The notes beneath the pieces are model-generated. The model had not been told where the DNA came from. It was given only the letters and a program-made list of their open reading frames with translations, and did not search any database. DNA of 64,000 nt from Prauserella shujinwangii. Lineage in GTDB: Bacteria > Actinomycetota > Actinomycetes > Mycobacteriales > Pseudonocardiaceae. Location of the stretch: NCBI RefSeq assembly GCF_003001955.1, contig NZ_PVNH01000006.1, positions 1 through 64,000 on the forward strand. The letters run 5' to 3'. Of this stretch, positions 51,999 through 60,448 are shown piece by piece; the stretch's first letter is position 1, and every line of letters begins with the position of its first letter. Both the position numbers and the translations under genes were made by a program.

Positions 51999-52741
51999 GC
52001 ACCGTCCGAGGTGGTGCCGCGGCGGAGACGGCGCGGCACCACCTCGGCGGCCGGGCGGTCCACCCGTGCACCGAGACCCGGCCGCCCTATCCGTGCGCAC
52101 CGGCCGGTAGGTCACCCGGGCCGACGGGTGTGAGCTGGCCATGGCGGCCCCTCTGCTGGGGCAGCAGGGAGCCTGAGAGAGCAGCCCACCGCACACATGC
52201 CGGTCGGTGCGCTGGGGCAGAGCCCGCGCACTCAGGCGACGATCCGCGCTGAGCTCCAGCCTGGCCCGCACCGCAGCCCGCGGTGTCGCCCGCACCGGCA
52301 GCTCAGCGTGCCGCCGCCGCCCGCGGTCATGCGGGTCGTGACGGCGCCGCGAGCAGGCCGGCGGTGGCCTGGATGCCCTAATCGGCGGGCTCACGCGGTC
52401 CTTTCGACGACAGCGCCGCCCGCATCGCGTGGCGCGAGATTCCCAGCACCCGAGCGATCGTCTTGCTCGCCATTTCCTTCGGCCCGTGCGCACGCCGGAC
52501 CTCAGCCAATCTTCCCCAGCTGGCCCCTCCGCCCCCGCCCCCGGCTCGAGCCACGGGCAGCCGGCGAGGGGCCAGAATTCAGATCCCACGCCGCGTTCGG
52601 TCCTCCCGTGCTCCTCGACACGACGAAAGCCCATGACCGCGACCGTCCGGCTCGAACGGTGAAGATCACAAATGCGCGGAGTACTGAGGGCCGAACCGGA
52701 TGGGTACCCGACGTGTGGGCCCCCGGAGAAAGGACGCGTCA
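51999..52741. other. Gene-poor stretch with transposase remnant
   Basis: About 740 bases without an intact gene. It contains the IstA-like fragment annotated separately and a repeated GCTGGGGCAG (near 52155 and 52211). Other open frames have no ribosome binding site or recognisable product. The presence of a transposase scar suggests past insertion and decay. Confidence 0.5.
52378..52520 (-). pseudogene. IS21-type transposase (IstA) N-terminal fragment
   Basis: Minus-strand reading GRLAEVRRAHGPKEMASKT, then IARVLGISRHAMRAALSSKG and PREPAD followed by TAG. This matches the start of IS21-family IstA proteins (an EIRRL...IARxLGISRxTVRxAL helix-turn-helix). Only ~46 codons remain; no catalytic DDE region, no IstB and no terminal repeats were found. 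Confidence 0.5.
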
Positions 52742-53359
52742 ATGTCGAACCTCGTCGACTGCTCCACGAGATCCGTTTCCGTTACCCGGTGGATCCTGCT
52801 GTCGGTGTGCGTTGGCCTGTCCGCGGTCATCGCGTGGTGGTATTTCACGTCGCCGGAGACATTCTTCACCGAGGTACTCGGTTTCGGGACCGTAGCCGAG
52901 GTGTCGATATGGGCGTGGTTGCTCATGGTCGCGGTGGCGGTGACGTACACGGTCTACACGGTCAAATCCGTGGCCTTCGTCGACCGGCACAAGGGGGAAC
53001 TCTCCACGCTCAAGATCATCGGAGTGTGGGCCGCGGTGGTCAGCGGCGTCGTGGAGGAGGTCGTCTTCCGCGCCAAGCTCATGGACTGGGCGATGTCCGC
53101 CGGTTTCGCCCCGGTCACCCAGGTGGTGATCTCGGCGGTCGTGTTCGGCGCCGCCCACGCCGCGTGGATCGTGTTCCGCGGCGAACTCACCGTGGTCCTT
53201 CCCGTGGTGATCGCGACAACGCTTCTTGGCGCGATGCTCGCGGTCGTCTACCTCGTCGCCGGCCGCAACATCCTGCCGCCGATCATCGCGCACACGGTCA
53301 TCAATCTCGTCATCGAGCCGTGGCTGATCCTGGCCGCGGTCGCGGGAAAGTTCCGGTGA
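52742..53359 (+). CDS. CPBP family intramembrane glutamic protease
   Basis: A 205-residue membrane protein with the CPBP motifs E105-E106-x3-R110 (GVVEEVVFRAKL), His139 (GAAHAAW) and a final histidine/asparagine in IIAHTVINLVIE. About six membrane segments. AAAGGA precedes the ATG. It is a second, shorter CPBP member in the window (the other is at 19884). No toxin or bacteriocin precursor is visible beside it; substrate unknown. Confidence 0.88.
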   Translation: MSNLVDCSTRSVSVTRWILLSVCVGLSAVIAWWYFTSPETFFTEVLGFGTVAEVSIWAWLLMVAVAVTYTVYTVKSVAFVDRHKGELSTLKIIGVWAAVVSGVVEEVVFRAKLMDWAMSAGFAPVTQVVISAVVFGAAHAAWIVFRGELTVVLPVVIATTLLGAMLAVVYLVAGRNILPPIIAHTVINLVIEPWLILAAVAGKFR

Positions 53360-53534
53360 GCACCGTCAGTCGGCGGCGCGCGCACCGGCACGAAGGCGGC
53401 GCAGGGCGAGTTCGGCATAGCAGCGGGCGCCGTCGGCGAGGACGTTGTCGCCGTACCTGGCATCGCGCACCTCGACCCATGGTCCCCAGGTGCCGTCGCC
53501 GCCGCTCGCCCGGCGCGGGGAATCCGGCCAGCGA

Positions 53535-54662
53535 TCATCGACGTCGGTACTTCTCCACCTTGTCCCCGTCGACGGTGATACCGAAGCCGGGCCCCGTGGT
53601 CAGCAACAGATCGCCGGCCGCGTAGGTCACGGGCTCGGTGGCGATGTCGTCGGCGAGCAGCAGTGGGCCGAACAGCTCGGTGCCGCAGCGCACCGCCGCG
53701 GTGGCGCAGAACAGGTGAGCCGACGCGGCGGTGCCGAGGGACGTCTCGATCGCGGTGCCGCCGTAACAGCCGACGCCCGCCGCGTCCGCGATGGAGGCGA
53801 TGCGCTGGACCGCGGCGAGGCCGCCGCTCTTGCCGATCTTCACGGCCAGCAGGTCCACGGCGTGGCCGGCCACCAGGCGCAGCGCGTCGGCCGCGGTACG
53901 CAGGGACTCGTCCGCCATGATCGCCAGGCCCGACCGTTCCCGCAGGCGGGCGAGACCGGCGACGCTCGCCGCCGGAAGCGGCTGCTCCACCAGCTGGACA
54001 CCGGCGTCGTCGAGCACCGGCAGCCACCGGCGCGCCGCGTACTCGTCCCACGCGCCGTTCAGATCGACCGCCAGCGGAGCCGCACCGTCGAGCGCCTCGG
54101 CGATCGCGACCACCCTGGACACGTCCGCTTCGGGCGGTATGGCACCCATCTTGAGCTTGAAGGAACGGTGACGGCCTTCGGCAACAAGCCGCCGCACCTC
54201 GTCGACCACGATCTCGGCGGGCTCGCTGCCCACCGCCCACGTGACCGGCACACGGTCCCGGTGCGGTCCGCCCAGCAGCTGGTGCACCGGCACACCGAGG
54301 GTTCGGCCCGCGGCGTCCCACACCGCCATCTCCACTCCTGCCCGCGCGAACGGCGCGCCCGCGGCCAGCCGCTCCAGCCGCCGGGCGACCGCCTCCGGCT
54401 GGAGCACGTCCTGCCCGACGACGGCCGGCGCGAGGTGCCGGTCGATCAGCGCGGCCATGCCTTCCACGGACTCGCCGCCCCACCAGGGCCCACCGGGAAC
54501 GACTCCCTCTCCCCAGCCGGCGACGCCGTCCTCGGTCACCACCCGGATCAGCAGGACGCCCTGGGTGCGCATGGTCGTGACGGCGAACCTGTGCGGGCGC
54601 AGCAGCGGAAGATCCAGCAGGGTGACCTCGACCGCCGTGATCCGGGACGGCACCTCAGGCAC
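53535..54662 (-). CDS. catB: Muconate cycloisomerase
   Basis: A 375-residue enolase-superfamily enzyme of the muconate lactonising group. K169 and K171 (SFKLKMG), metal ligands D200 (AVDLNGAW), E226 (LVEQPLP) and D251 (IMADESL), and K275 (LLAVKIGKSGG) all fit the muconate lactonising enzyme pattern. Converts cis,cis-muconate to muconolactone. Its start overlaps the dioxygenase stop by eight bases, so the two are translated together. Dipeptide epimerase is the alternative, made unlikely by the neighbour. Confidence 0.88.
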   Translation of the reverse strand: MPEVPSRITAVEVTLLDLPLLRPHRFAVTTMRTQGVLLIRVVTEDGVAGWGEGVVPGGPWWGGESVEGMAALIDRHLAPAVVGQDVLQPEAVARRLERLAAGAPFARAGVEMAVWDAAGRTLGVPVHQLLGGPHRDRVPVTWAVGSEPAEIVVDEVRRLVAEGRHRSFKLKMGAIPPEADVSRVVAIAEALDGAAPLAVDLNGAWDEYAARRWLPVLDDAGVQLVEQPLPAASVAGLARLRERSGLAIMADESLRTAADALRLVAGHAVDLLAVKIGKSGGLAAVQRIASIADAAGVGCYGGTAIETSLGTAASAHLFCATAAVRCGTELFGPLLLADDIATEPVTYAAGDLLLTTGPGFGITVDGDKVEKYRRR

Positions 54663-55464
54663 GGGTCATCGCCGCGTCCGCGGCGAACGCGAAGTCGTAC
54701 CGTGCGTCCACAAAGGGCTCTTTCAGGTCGTGCCGTGCGGTCCGCGCCGGATCGTCCACGACGTGGACGTCCATGACCAGCTCGCGCCGGACGGCGTTGG
54801 CCACGTCGCTGTCGAGGTACTCGCCGCCGGGGAAGTACAGCTGGGACGTGCGCTCACCGAAGCGGGGATGCCGGAGCTTGACGTGCAGGTGGGCAGGCCG
54901 GAAGTAGTGCCGGCCCAGTGCGTCGAGCACCCTGCCGGTGGGGCCGTCCTTGGGGATCTCGTACGGCGGCGGCGCGATGGTCCGGACCTCGAACCGGCCG
55001 TGGCCGTCACAACGGAACCGCCCGCGCAGGTTCCACTCCGGAATCCCCGGGTGGATCTGCGAGTACTGGCCGTTCGCGTCGGCATGCCAGAGATCGAGCT
55101 CCACCCCGGCAAGCGGCTCACCGGTCTCGGTGGTGACCGTTCCGTGGAAGACCAACGGCATGCCCGGTTCCTCCGGCCGTTGCGGAAGGACGTACGGCGG
55201 GCCGTCGAGCCAGGGCGCTCCCGGCAGGTAGAAGGGCCCTTCGATGGCCTCGACGCTGCCGGGGCGGCCGTGGTTGTCCGTGTCGGTCGCCGCGGCCTCG
55301 AGGAAGACGTCGAACAACAGGCTGCCCTCGCCTGCCTGCACCTCGGCGACCAGCACGTCGGTCGCCGAGCGGTACTCGGCGTGGGTGACGCGGTGCGTGC
55401 GGATGAACTCGACGAGCGTGCGCTCGAGGTCCTCGACGAGGGTGCGGACACGATCGTTCGTCAT
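54655..55464 (-). CDS. catA: Catechol 1,2-dioxygenase (intradiol)
   Basis: A 269-residue intradiol dioxygenase. Fe(III) ligands Tyr134 (NGQYSQ), Tyr168 (PPPYEIP), His192 and His194 (RPAHLHVK) have the expected 34-24-2 spacing. The helical N-terminal linker/dimerisation domain is present (residues 1-75), as in catechol and hydroxyquinol 1,2-dioxygenases. Opens catechol to cis,cis-muconate. GAAGGGG precedes the ATG chosen; ten codons further upstream are open but not needed. Divergent from the IclR regulator. Confidence 0.9.
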   Translation of the reverse strand: MTNDRVRTLVEDLERTLVEFIRTHRVTHAEYRSATDVLVAEVQAGEGSLLFDVFLEAAATDTDNHGRPGSVEAIEGPFYLPGAPWLDGPPYVLPQRPEEPGMPLVFHGTVTTETGEPLAGVELDLWHADANGQYSQIHPGIPEWNLRGRFRCDGHGRFEVRTIAPPPYEIPKDGPTGRVLDALGRHYFRPAHLHVKLRHPRFGERTSQLYFPGGEYLDSDVANAVRRELVMDVHVVDDPARTARHDLKEPFVDARYDFAFAADAAMTRA

Positions 55465-55488
55465 CGAACTGGCCCCTTCACTAGGCGG

Positions 55489-55519
55489 TCGCATTGCGAC
55501 CGTTTGAAACGCAATGCGA
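55489..55519. promoter_or_regulatory. Operator between catA and the IclR gene
   Basis: A 10-bp perfect inverted repeat, TCGCATTGCG (55489-55498) and CGCAATGCGA (55510-55519), with an 11-base spacer, in the 103-base divergent region. It overlaps a possible promoter of the iclR-type gene (-35 TTGAAA 55504-55509, -10 CAGAAT 55528-55533). Likely the binding site of the IclR-family protein. Confidence 0.65.
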
Positions 55520-55567
55520 GCACATGCCAGAATGTGTCGCCGAGACCGCCGATGTCAAGGAGGACTG

Positions 55568-56353
55568 GTGGACCAGGAGCGGCGCGACCACCTGCAGACC
55601 TTGGAGCGCGGGCTGGACGTCATCGCCGCCTTCTCCGGCCGCGGGCCGCTGCTGACCCTGAGCGAGATCGCGAACGTCACCGGTCTGTCCAAGCCGATCG
55701 TGCGGCGCGTCATGCTGACCCTGGAACGGCTCGGCTACGCCCGCGCGACCGCGAGCCGGTTCGCGCTCACCCCGAAGGTGCTGGCGCTCGGTTACGCGTA
55801 CCTGTCGTCGGTACGGCTCACCGACGTGGCACGCCCCTTGATGGAGGAGCTCACCGACCAGCTCGGCGTGGGCACGTCGCTGGCCGCACTCGACGGCCCC
55901 GACGTGGTCTACGTCGACCGCGTCCAGCGCGGCCGGGTCACCAGCATCAACCTCGCCGTCGGCACCCGGCTGCCCGCCCACGCCACGTCGATGGGTCATG
56001 TCCTGCTGGCCTACGCGGCACCGTCGGACGTCGAGGCGGTACTCGCGACGAGCTCGCTCGAGGCGTTGACCGAGTGGACGATCACGGACCCGGCCGCACT
56101 GCGCGCGCGGCTGGCCCTGGTACGCGAGCGCGGCTGGGACGCCGTGGACCAGGAGCTGGAGCTCGGGCGCCGGTCCGCCGCGGCGCCGATCTTCGACAGC
56201 GAGGGGCGTGTCATCGCGGCCCTCGCGCTCTCCTGCGGCACCCTGCAATGCCCCATGGAACGCCTGACCGGTGAGATTCTCCCGCCCCTCCGGGAGACCG
56301 CACGGACGATCAGCAAGCAGCTCGGAGCGGGCGTGCGCGAGGAGCGACGATGA
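55568..56353 (+). CDS. IclR family transcriptional regulator
   Basis: A 261-residue regulator of the PcaR/PcaU/CatR-like group: winged HTH at ~10-75 (TLERGLDVIAAFSGRGPLLT; LSEIANVTGLSKPIVRRVML) and an IclR effector domain (VGTSLAALDGPDVVYVDR; GTRLPAHATSMGHVLLA; SAAAPIFDSEGRVIAALALS). The GTG start follows AAGGAGG. Divergent from catA-catB with a shared operator, so it should control catechol ortho-cleavage. Its stop overlaps the cyclase start (ATGA). Confidence 0.93.
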   Translation: MDQERRDHLQTLERGLDVIAAFSGRGPLLTLSEIANVTGLSKPIVRRVMLTLERLGYARATASRFALTPKVLALGYAYLSSVRLTDVARPLMEELTDQLGVGTSLAALDGPDVVYVDRVQRGRVTSINLAVGTRLPAHATSMGHVLLAYAAPSDVEAVLATSSLEALTEWTITDPAALRARLALVRERGWDAVDQELELGRRSAAAPIFDSEGRVIAALALSCGTLQCPMERLTGEILPPLRETARTISKQLGAGVREERR

Positions 56354-57357
56354 CCGCGCTGGCGGATCTGCCGGACTACGCGGCCCTGCGCCGACGCACC
56401 GACGCGCCGCCCGGCTCCAGCTGGGGCCTCTTCGGGGCCGGTGATCAGGCGGGAACGCTCAACTTCCTCGCACTCAACGACCTGCCCGGCGCCGCGCGCG
56501 AGGTGCGCGAGGGCACCGCGTTCTCCCTGGACCTGCCGTCGACCGCGATCAGCCCCTCCCTCGCCCCGACACGTCGCCCGATCGAGCACCACGTTTTCCA
56601 GCGCACCCCGTTCCACCGTGACGAGTGGCTCGACAGCTTCTACCCTCAGTACGGTTCCCAGCTCGACGGGCTCCGGCATATCGGCCACCCCGAGCACGGC
56701 TTCTACAACGGCGCGGACGCGCGCCGGTTCGTGCCCGGCGACGAGCTGCTGAGCATCCACCACCTCGCGGATCTCCCCATCGCCGGGCGCGCGGTCCTGC
56801 TCGACGTCGATCGCCACCTCCGGGCCCGGGGCAGACCGATCGACGCCCGTTCCAGCCGCGCGATCACCGCCCGGGAACTCGAGGACACCCGCGCGGCGCA
56901 GGGCACCCAGGTGCGCCCCGGAGACATCGTGCTCATCCGGTTCGGCTGGCTGCGCTGGTACCTCCACGAGGCGGACCCGCACGTTCGTGAGAGCCTGCGA
57001 ACCGTGCAGCGCCATCCCGGGCTCGCGCAGTCACACGACGTCCTGGCGTGGCTGTGGGATCACCGCGTGAGTCTTGTCGCCGGAGACAACTTCGCGCTCG
57101 AGTGCTGGCCCGCCGCACCAAGCAGCCCGTTCTTCACCCGTGCCGAGCGGGACGAGGGAGCACGCGACCCGCACTCCGGCATCATGCACCGCGCGCTCAT
57201 CGGCCTGCTCGGCATGCCCCTCGGCGAGCTCTGGCACCTCGACCCCCTTGCCGACGCGTGCGCCGCCGACGAGCGCTGGTCGTTCCTGCTCACCGTCTCC
57301 CCGCTGAGCATCGTCGGCGGCGTCGGCTCCCCCGCGAACGCGATGGCCCTCCGCTGA
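56350..57357 (+). CDS. Cyclase family (kynurenine-formamidase-like) hydrolase
   Basis: A 335-residue metal-dependent hydrolase of the cyclase family, the longer branch with SWGLFGAGDQAGTLNFL at residue ~24 and the motif YGSQLDGLRHIGHPEHG, in which Asp106 and His110 are kept and Gln104 stands at the usual His/Gln position. Other family members hydrolyse N-formylkynurenine or cyclic amides. Its start overlaps the IclR stop (ATGA), so regulator and enzyme are always co-made. It may feed an anthranilate or other aromatic precursor into the catechol branch; substrate not known. Confidence 0.88.
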   Translation: MTALADLPDYAALRRRTDAPPGSSWGLFGAGDQAGTLNFLALNDLPGAAREVREGTAFSLDLPSTAISPSLAPTRRPIEHHVFQRTPFHRDEWLDSFYPQYGSQLDGLRHIGHPEHGFYNGADARRFVPGDELLSIHHLADLPIAGRAVLLDVDRHLRARGRPIDARSSRAITARELEDTRAAQGTQVRPGDIVLIRFGWLRWYLHEADPHVRESLRTVQRHPGLAQSHDVLAWLWDHRVSLVAGDNFALECWPAAPSSPFFTRAERDEGARDPHSGIMHRALIGLLGMPLGELWHLDPLADACAADERWSFLLTVSPLSIVGGVGSPANAMALR

Positions 57358-57375
57358 GCGGGAGCGCGGCGCTGG

Positions 57376-57987
57376 TCAGCTGTCCACGGTGATGACCCGC
57401 AACGTGGCCGCCAGCCTCTCGTGCATCTTCTTCAGCGGCCACCTCCGGATGCCGTGCAACCGCTCGACGATCTCCGGCGAGGCCAGCGCCCACACCATGT
57501 CGACGGCCTGGTCGACACTCCAGCCCTCCGCCAGCCTTCCCTCGTCCGCCAGCCACCGGACCAGCCGGCGCACGTTCGCCCGCTGGTTGCTGATCGCGAA
57601 CTTCCGGTGCCGCGCGGCGTCGGGGTCGGCTCCCTCGATCCGCGCCACCTCCCGGTCGACGCGGAGCACCTTCGGCGTGTAGTACGCGATGTGCCGAGCC
57701 CACTGGTCCAGGGCGGCGAGCGAGTCCGGGGCGGCCCAGACCCTCGCCAGCGACTCCGCGAGCCCCTCCTGCTCACCGACGTAGTCGTACAACGCCATGA
57801 CGAGCTCCGTGCGGGTGTCGAAGTGCAGGTACACCGCCCGCCGGGTCACCGCGGCTCGATCCCCGACCGCCGCCATCGTCAGCGCGTCGAACCCCTTCTC
57901 CTCGAGCAGCTCTCGTGCCGCCTTCAGCAGTGCTGCCCTGGTGCGCCTGCTGCGCATGTTCGACGGTTCGGCAATCGACTTGACCAT
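57376..57987 (-). CDS. TetR family transcriptional regulator
   Basis: A 203-residue repressor: HTH at residues ~15-60 (TRAALLKAARELLEEKGFDA; MAAVGDRAAVTRRAVYLHF) and a helical ligand-binding domain. Divergent from the wrbA-type gene, with an imperfect palindrome over the wrbA promoter. Probably senses a quinone or aromatic compound and controls the flavodoxin and perhaps the efflux/monooxygenase genes nearby. An in-frame ATG ten codons downstream is an alternative start. Confidence 0.92.
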   Translation of the reverse strand: MVKSIAEPSNMRSRRTRAALLKAARELLEEKGFDALTMAAVGDRAAVTRRAVYLHFDTRTELVMALYDYVGEQEGLAESLARVWAAPDSLAALDQWARHIAYYTPKVLRVDREVARIEGADPDAARHRKFAISNQRANVRRLVRWLADEGRLAEGWSVDQAVDMVWALASPEIVERLHGIRRWPLKKMHERLAATLRVITVDS

Positions 57988-57997
57988 GATCGTTCCC

Positions 57998-58027
57998 TTG
58001 AGTGGATATTCACTTCGTGTGTACTAT
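57998..58027 (+). promoter_or_regulatory. wrbA promoter with TetR-type operator
   Basis: -35 TTGAGT (57998-58003) and -10 TACTAT (58022-58027) are 18 bases apart. The 14-bp palindrome AGTGGATATTCACT (58001-58014, one mismatch) overlaps the -35 and the spacer and lies 13 bases before the tetR start codon on the other strand, fitting repression of both genes. The inferred wrbA leader is ~110 bases long. Confidence 0.55.
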
Positions 58028-58146
58028 CTTAACTGCACGCGATATGAAGTTATTGTCCGGCGGCATTCGCGTGTCGCGGGCAGTGACCGGCTCTGCGGGC
58101 AGAGCCTACAAACCGGTGTACGCAACCCCAGGAGGGAGTCCCACGG

Positions 58147-58752
58147 ATGACCCAGGCAGCCAATGTCGCGGTGATCTACTACAGCGCGACGGGCAACCTG
58201 CACCGCATGGCCGAGGCCGTCGCCGAAGGCGCGGAGAAGGCCGGAGCGGAGGTACGGGTACGCAAGGTGGCCGAGCTGGCGCCCCCCGAGGCCATCGCCA
58301 GCAACCCGGACTGGCAGGCCCACGTGGACAGCACCAAGGACGTCCAGATCGCCGAGCACGACGACCTGCTCTGGGCGGACGCCGTCATCTTCGGCACGCC
58401 GACCCGCTACGGCACGCCGTCGGCCCAGCTCAAGCAGTTCATCGACACCACAGGACCGCTGTGGAAGGAAGGCAAGCTGGCCAACAAGGTCTACAGCGTG
58501 TTCGTCTCCACCGGAACCCCGCACGGCGGCGTGGAGAGCACCGTGCTGTCCCTGTCGAACGTCTTCTACCACTGGGGCGGCATCATCGTCCCGCCGGGCT
58601 ACACCGACCCGGTGCAGTTCGAGGCAGGCAACCCGTACGCGGCCTCGTACGTCGCGGGTGCGGGGCCGATCGGCGACACCCAGCTGAACGCGTCGCGCTA
58701 CCAGGGCCGCCGCGCCACCGAGATCGCCACCGCGCTCCGGGCGGCAGGCTGA
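58147..58752 (+). CDS. wrbA: NAD(P)H:quinone oxidoreductase, WrbA type
   Basis: A 201-residue flavodoxin-fold enzyme. FMN phosphate loop YYSATGNLHRMA at residues ~11-22, GTPTRYGTPSAQLKQFID near 80 and STGTPHGGVESTVLSL near 120 are typical of WrbA. Reduces quinones by two electrons, avoiding semiquinone radicals. AGGAGGGAG precedes the ATG. Its place beside aromatic monooxygenases and an efflux pump suggests protection from quinone intermediates. Confidence 0.93.
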   Translation: MTQAANVAVIYYSATGNLHRMAEAVAEGAEKAGAEVRVRKVAELAPPEAIASNPDWQAHVDSTKDVQIAEHDDLLWADAVIFGTPTRYGTPSAQLKQFIDTTGPLWKEGKLANKVYSVFVSTGTPHGGVESTVLSLSNVFYHWGGIIVPPGYTDPVQFEAGNPYAASYVAGAGPIGDTQLNASRYQGRRATEIATALRAAG

Positions 58753-58845
58753 GCGCGCCGAAGGCGGCACGAGCCGGACGATGCTCGGCACCGGTGGACG
58801 GTGCCGAGCATCTTCTCGTCGGTCCGGGACCGGCGGCCACCTCGG

Positions 58846-60294
58846 TCAGCGGCGCGGCAACCGGTAGATCAGGACGTGGCTCACCAGCGCCGCCCCGGTG
58901 CAGCACAGCGTCGCCAGCTGGATGGCGGTCGTGTACTCCTCCACCAGACCGGCACCCGACCGCGCGGAGACCAAGCCGAACAGCACCGTGCCCACCAGCG
59001 CGACGCCGAGCGCGTGCCCGACCCGCTGCGCGGTGCCGACGATCCCGCCCGCCGAGCCGGCCTCCTCGCTCCGGACGTCGGTCAGGATGATGTTGATGAT
59101 CGGCGCGCCGAGCAGCATGGCACCCACGCCGGTGACGAAGGTCGACGGTGACAGCCACAATCCGTCCACCGAACCGCCCACCAGCTGGATGGTCAGCGCG
59201 GTGGCCGCGGTCCCGGCGGCCATCAGCCCGCTGCCCCAGTGCAGTGCGGCCCGGCCCAGCCGCCGGACCGCGACGTTCGACAGCGTCGAGCCGACGAACG
59301 TGCCGACCGCGAAGGGCGCCAGCGCCAGCCCGGTCGCCAGCGCCGACTGTCCGAGCCCCAGCTGCAGGTAGGCGGACAGCGCGAACTGCATGCCGGCGAA
59401 CGCGACGAACTGGAACACCGCGACCCCCACGCCCGCCGCGAACGACCGGTTGCCGAACAACCGGATGTCGACCACCGGACCGGTTCCCTCCCGGAGCCGG
59501 TACCGCTGCCACCACACGAACCCCAGCCCGAGCACCACCGACAACAGCAGCAGCAGGTACAGCTCACCCGGCCAGCCCGTCTCGTAGCCCTGGATGAGCG
59601 GGTAGAGCAGCAGCACGAGCGTGGCCGACAGCAGGCCGACACCCACGAGGTCGAGGGAACCGGCCCGGCCGCGGTGCTCGGGCAGCCAGCGCATCCCGCA
59701 CGCGAGCGTCACGATCCCGATCGGGATGTTCAGCAGGAAGATCGGCCGCCAGCCGAGGCCGTACAGGTCGGTGGAGATGATCAGTCCACCGAGGACTGGA
59801 CCGACCGAAGCCGCGATGCCCGCGACCGCCCCGTACCAGACGAACGCCCTCCCCCGCTCGTTCTCGGGGAAGACCAGCCGGATCATCGCCAGCACGGCGG
59901 GGTTCATCACGCCCGCCGCGACTCCCTGCACGGCACGGTAGAACACGATCTCGGCACCGGTCGTGGCGATCGCGCAGAGCGCCGACGCCACGGTGAACGC
60001 GGCCAGCCCGGTGAGGAAAAGACGTTTGTACCCGAACCGGTCGCCCAGACGGCCGGCGGTGATCAGCACGACGCCGAACGCGAGCGCGTATCCGCTCATC
60101 ATCCACTGCGCGGCGCTGAACGTCGTGGCCAGGTCACGCTGGATCGGCGGGATCGCGGCGTTCATGATGGTGCCGTCCAGCAGGATCAGGAAGAACCCAC
60201 TGAGCACGACCGCCAGGACCAGCCACTGTCTCGCGGTGACCCGCTCACTCGTCCCCGCCGCGGGGAGCGGCGGATCCCCGGCCTGCCTCCGCAC
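58846..60294 (-). CDS. DHA2 family MFS efflux transporter (EmrB/QacA type)
   Basis: A 482-residue transporter with 14 predicted segments. Motif A-like GRLGDRFGYKRLFLTG near residue 80, the TM1 motif LILLDGTIMNAAIPPIQRDL and TM5 GPVLGGLI motif C are those of drug:H+ antiporters. Start GTG with GAAAGGG before it; a 10-codon ORF ends three bases before this start. Its product probably exports an aromatic or antibiotic compound handled by the flanking monooxygenases. Confidence 0.92.
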   Translation of the reverse strand: MRRQAGDPPLPAAGTSERVTARQWLVLAVVLSGFFLILLDGTIMNAAIPPIQRDLATTFSAAQWMMSGYALAFGVVLITAGRLGDRFGYKRLFLTGLAAFTVASALCAIATTGAEIVFYRAVQGVAAGVMNPAVLAMIRLVFPENERGRAFVWYGAVAGIAASVGPVLGGLIISTDLYGLGWRPIFLLNIPIGIVTLACGMRWLPEHRGRAGSLDLVGVGLLSATLVLLLYPLIQGYETGWPGELYLLLLLSVVLGLGFVWWQRYRLREGTGPVVDIRLFGNRSFAAGVGVAVFQFVAFAGMQFALSAYLQLGLGQSALATGLALAPFAVGTFVGSTLSNVAVRRLGRAALHWGSGLMAAGTAATALTIQLVGGSVDGLWLSPSTFVTGVGAMLLGAPIINIILTDVRSEEAGSAGGIVGTAQRVGHALGVALVGTVLFGLVSARSGAGLVEEYTTAIQLATLCCTGAALVSHVLIYRLPRR

Positions 60295-60297
60295 CCG

Positions 60298-60330
60298 TCA
60301 ACCCTTTCCCCGGTACCGGCTCATCTTCAT
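60298..60330 (-). CDS. Upstream short ORF before the efflux gene
   Basis: Ten codons, MKMSRYRGKG, ending in TGA three bases before the GTG of the efflux gene. The Shine-Dalgarno of the efflux gene lies inside it. A TAGTGT box stands five bases before its ATG, so it could be a leaderless leader ORF that couples or attenuates translation of the pump, as known for some drug-resistance genes. Expression is unproven. Confidence 0.35.
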   Translation of the reverse strand: MKMSRYRGKG

Positions 60331-60337
60331 AAAGTAC

Positions 60338-60351
60338 ACTACCTGTGTAGT
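60338..60351. promoter_or_regulatory. Palindrome upstream of the efflux gene
   Basis: ACTAC-CTGT-GTAGT, a perfect 5-bp-arm inverted repeat in the promoter region of the efflux gene. It contains TGTGTAGTAT, which differs at one base from TGTGTACTAT at 58018-58027 in the wrbA promoter. Either a shared regulator site or simply similar -10 sequences. Confidence 0.35.
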
Positions 60352-60448
60352 ATCGACCAGTACGAGTCAGGTCGGGCCGGATCCCGCGGACCGGCGCGGT
60401 GCCCGGTGCGCCCGACGTTCGGTGGCCGGAGTGCGGAGGTCGGCCCGA

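Noticed and set aside
52150-52225. Repeated GCTGGGGCAG as a possible CRISPR or riboswitch element
   Set aside because: Only two copies with irregular spacing and no conserved fold.
53366-53540. Open minus-strand text ending RCYAELALRRLRAGARAAD after catB
   Set aside because: It reads like real protein but has no start codon in frame and no recognised family; muconolactone isomerase (catC) was specifically looked for and does not match.
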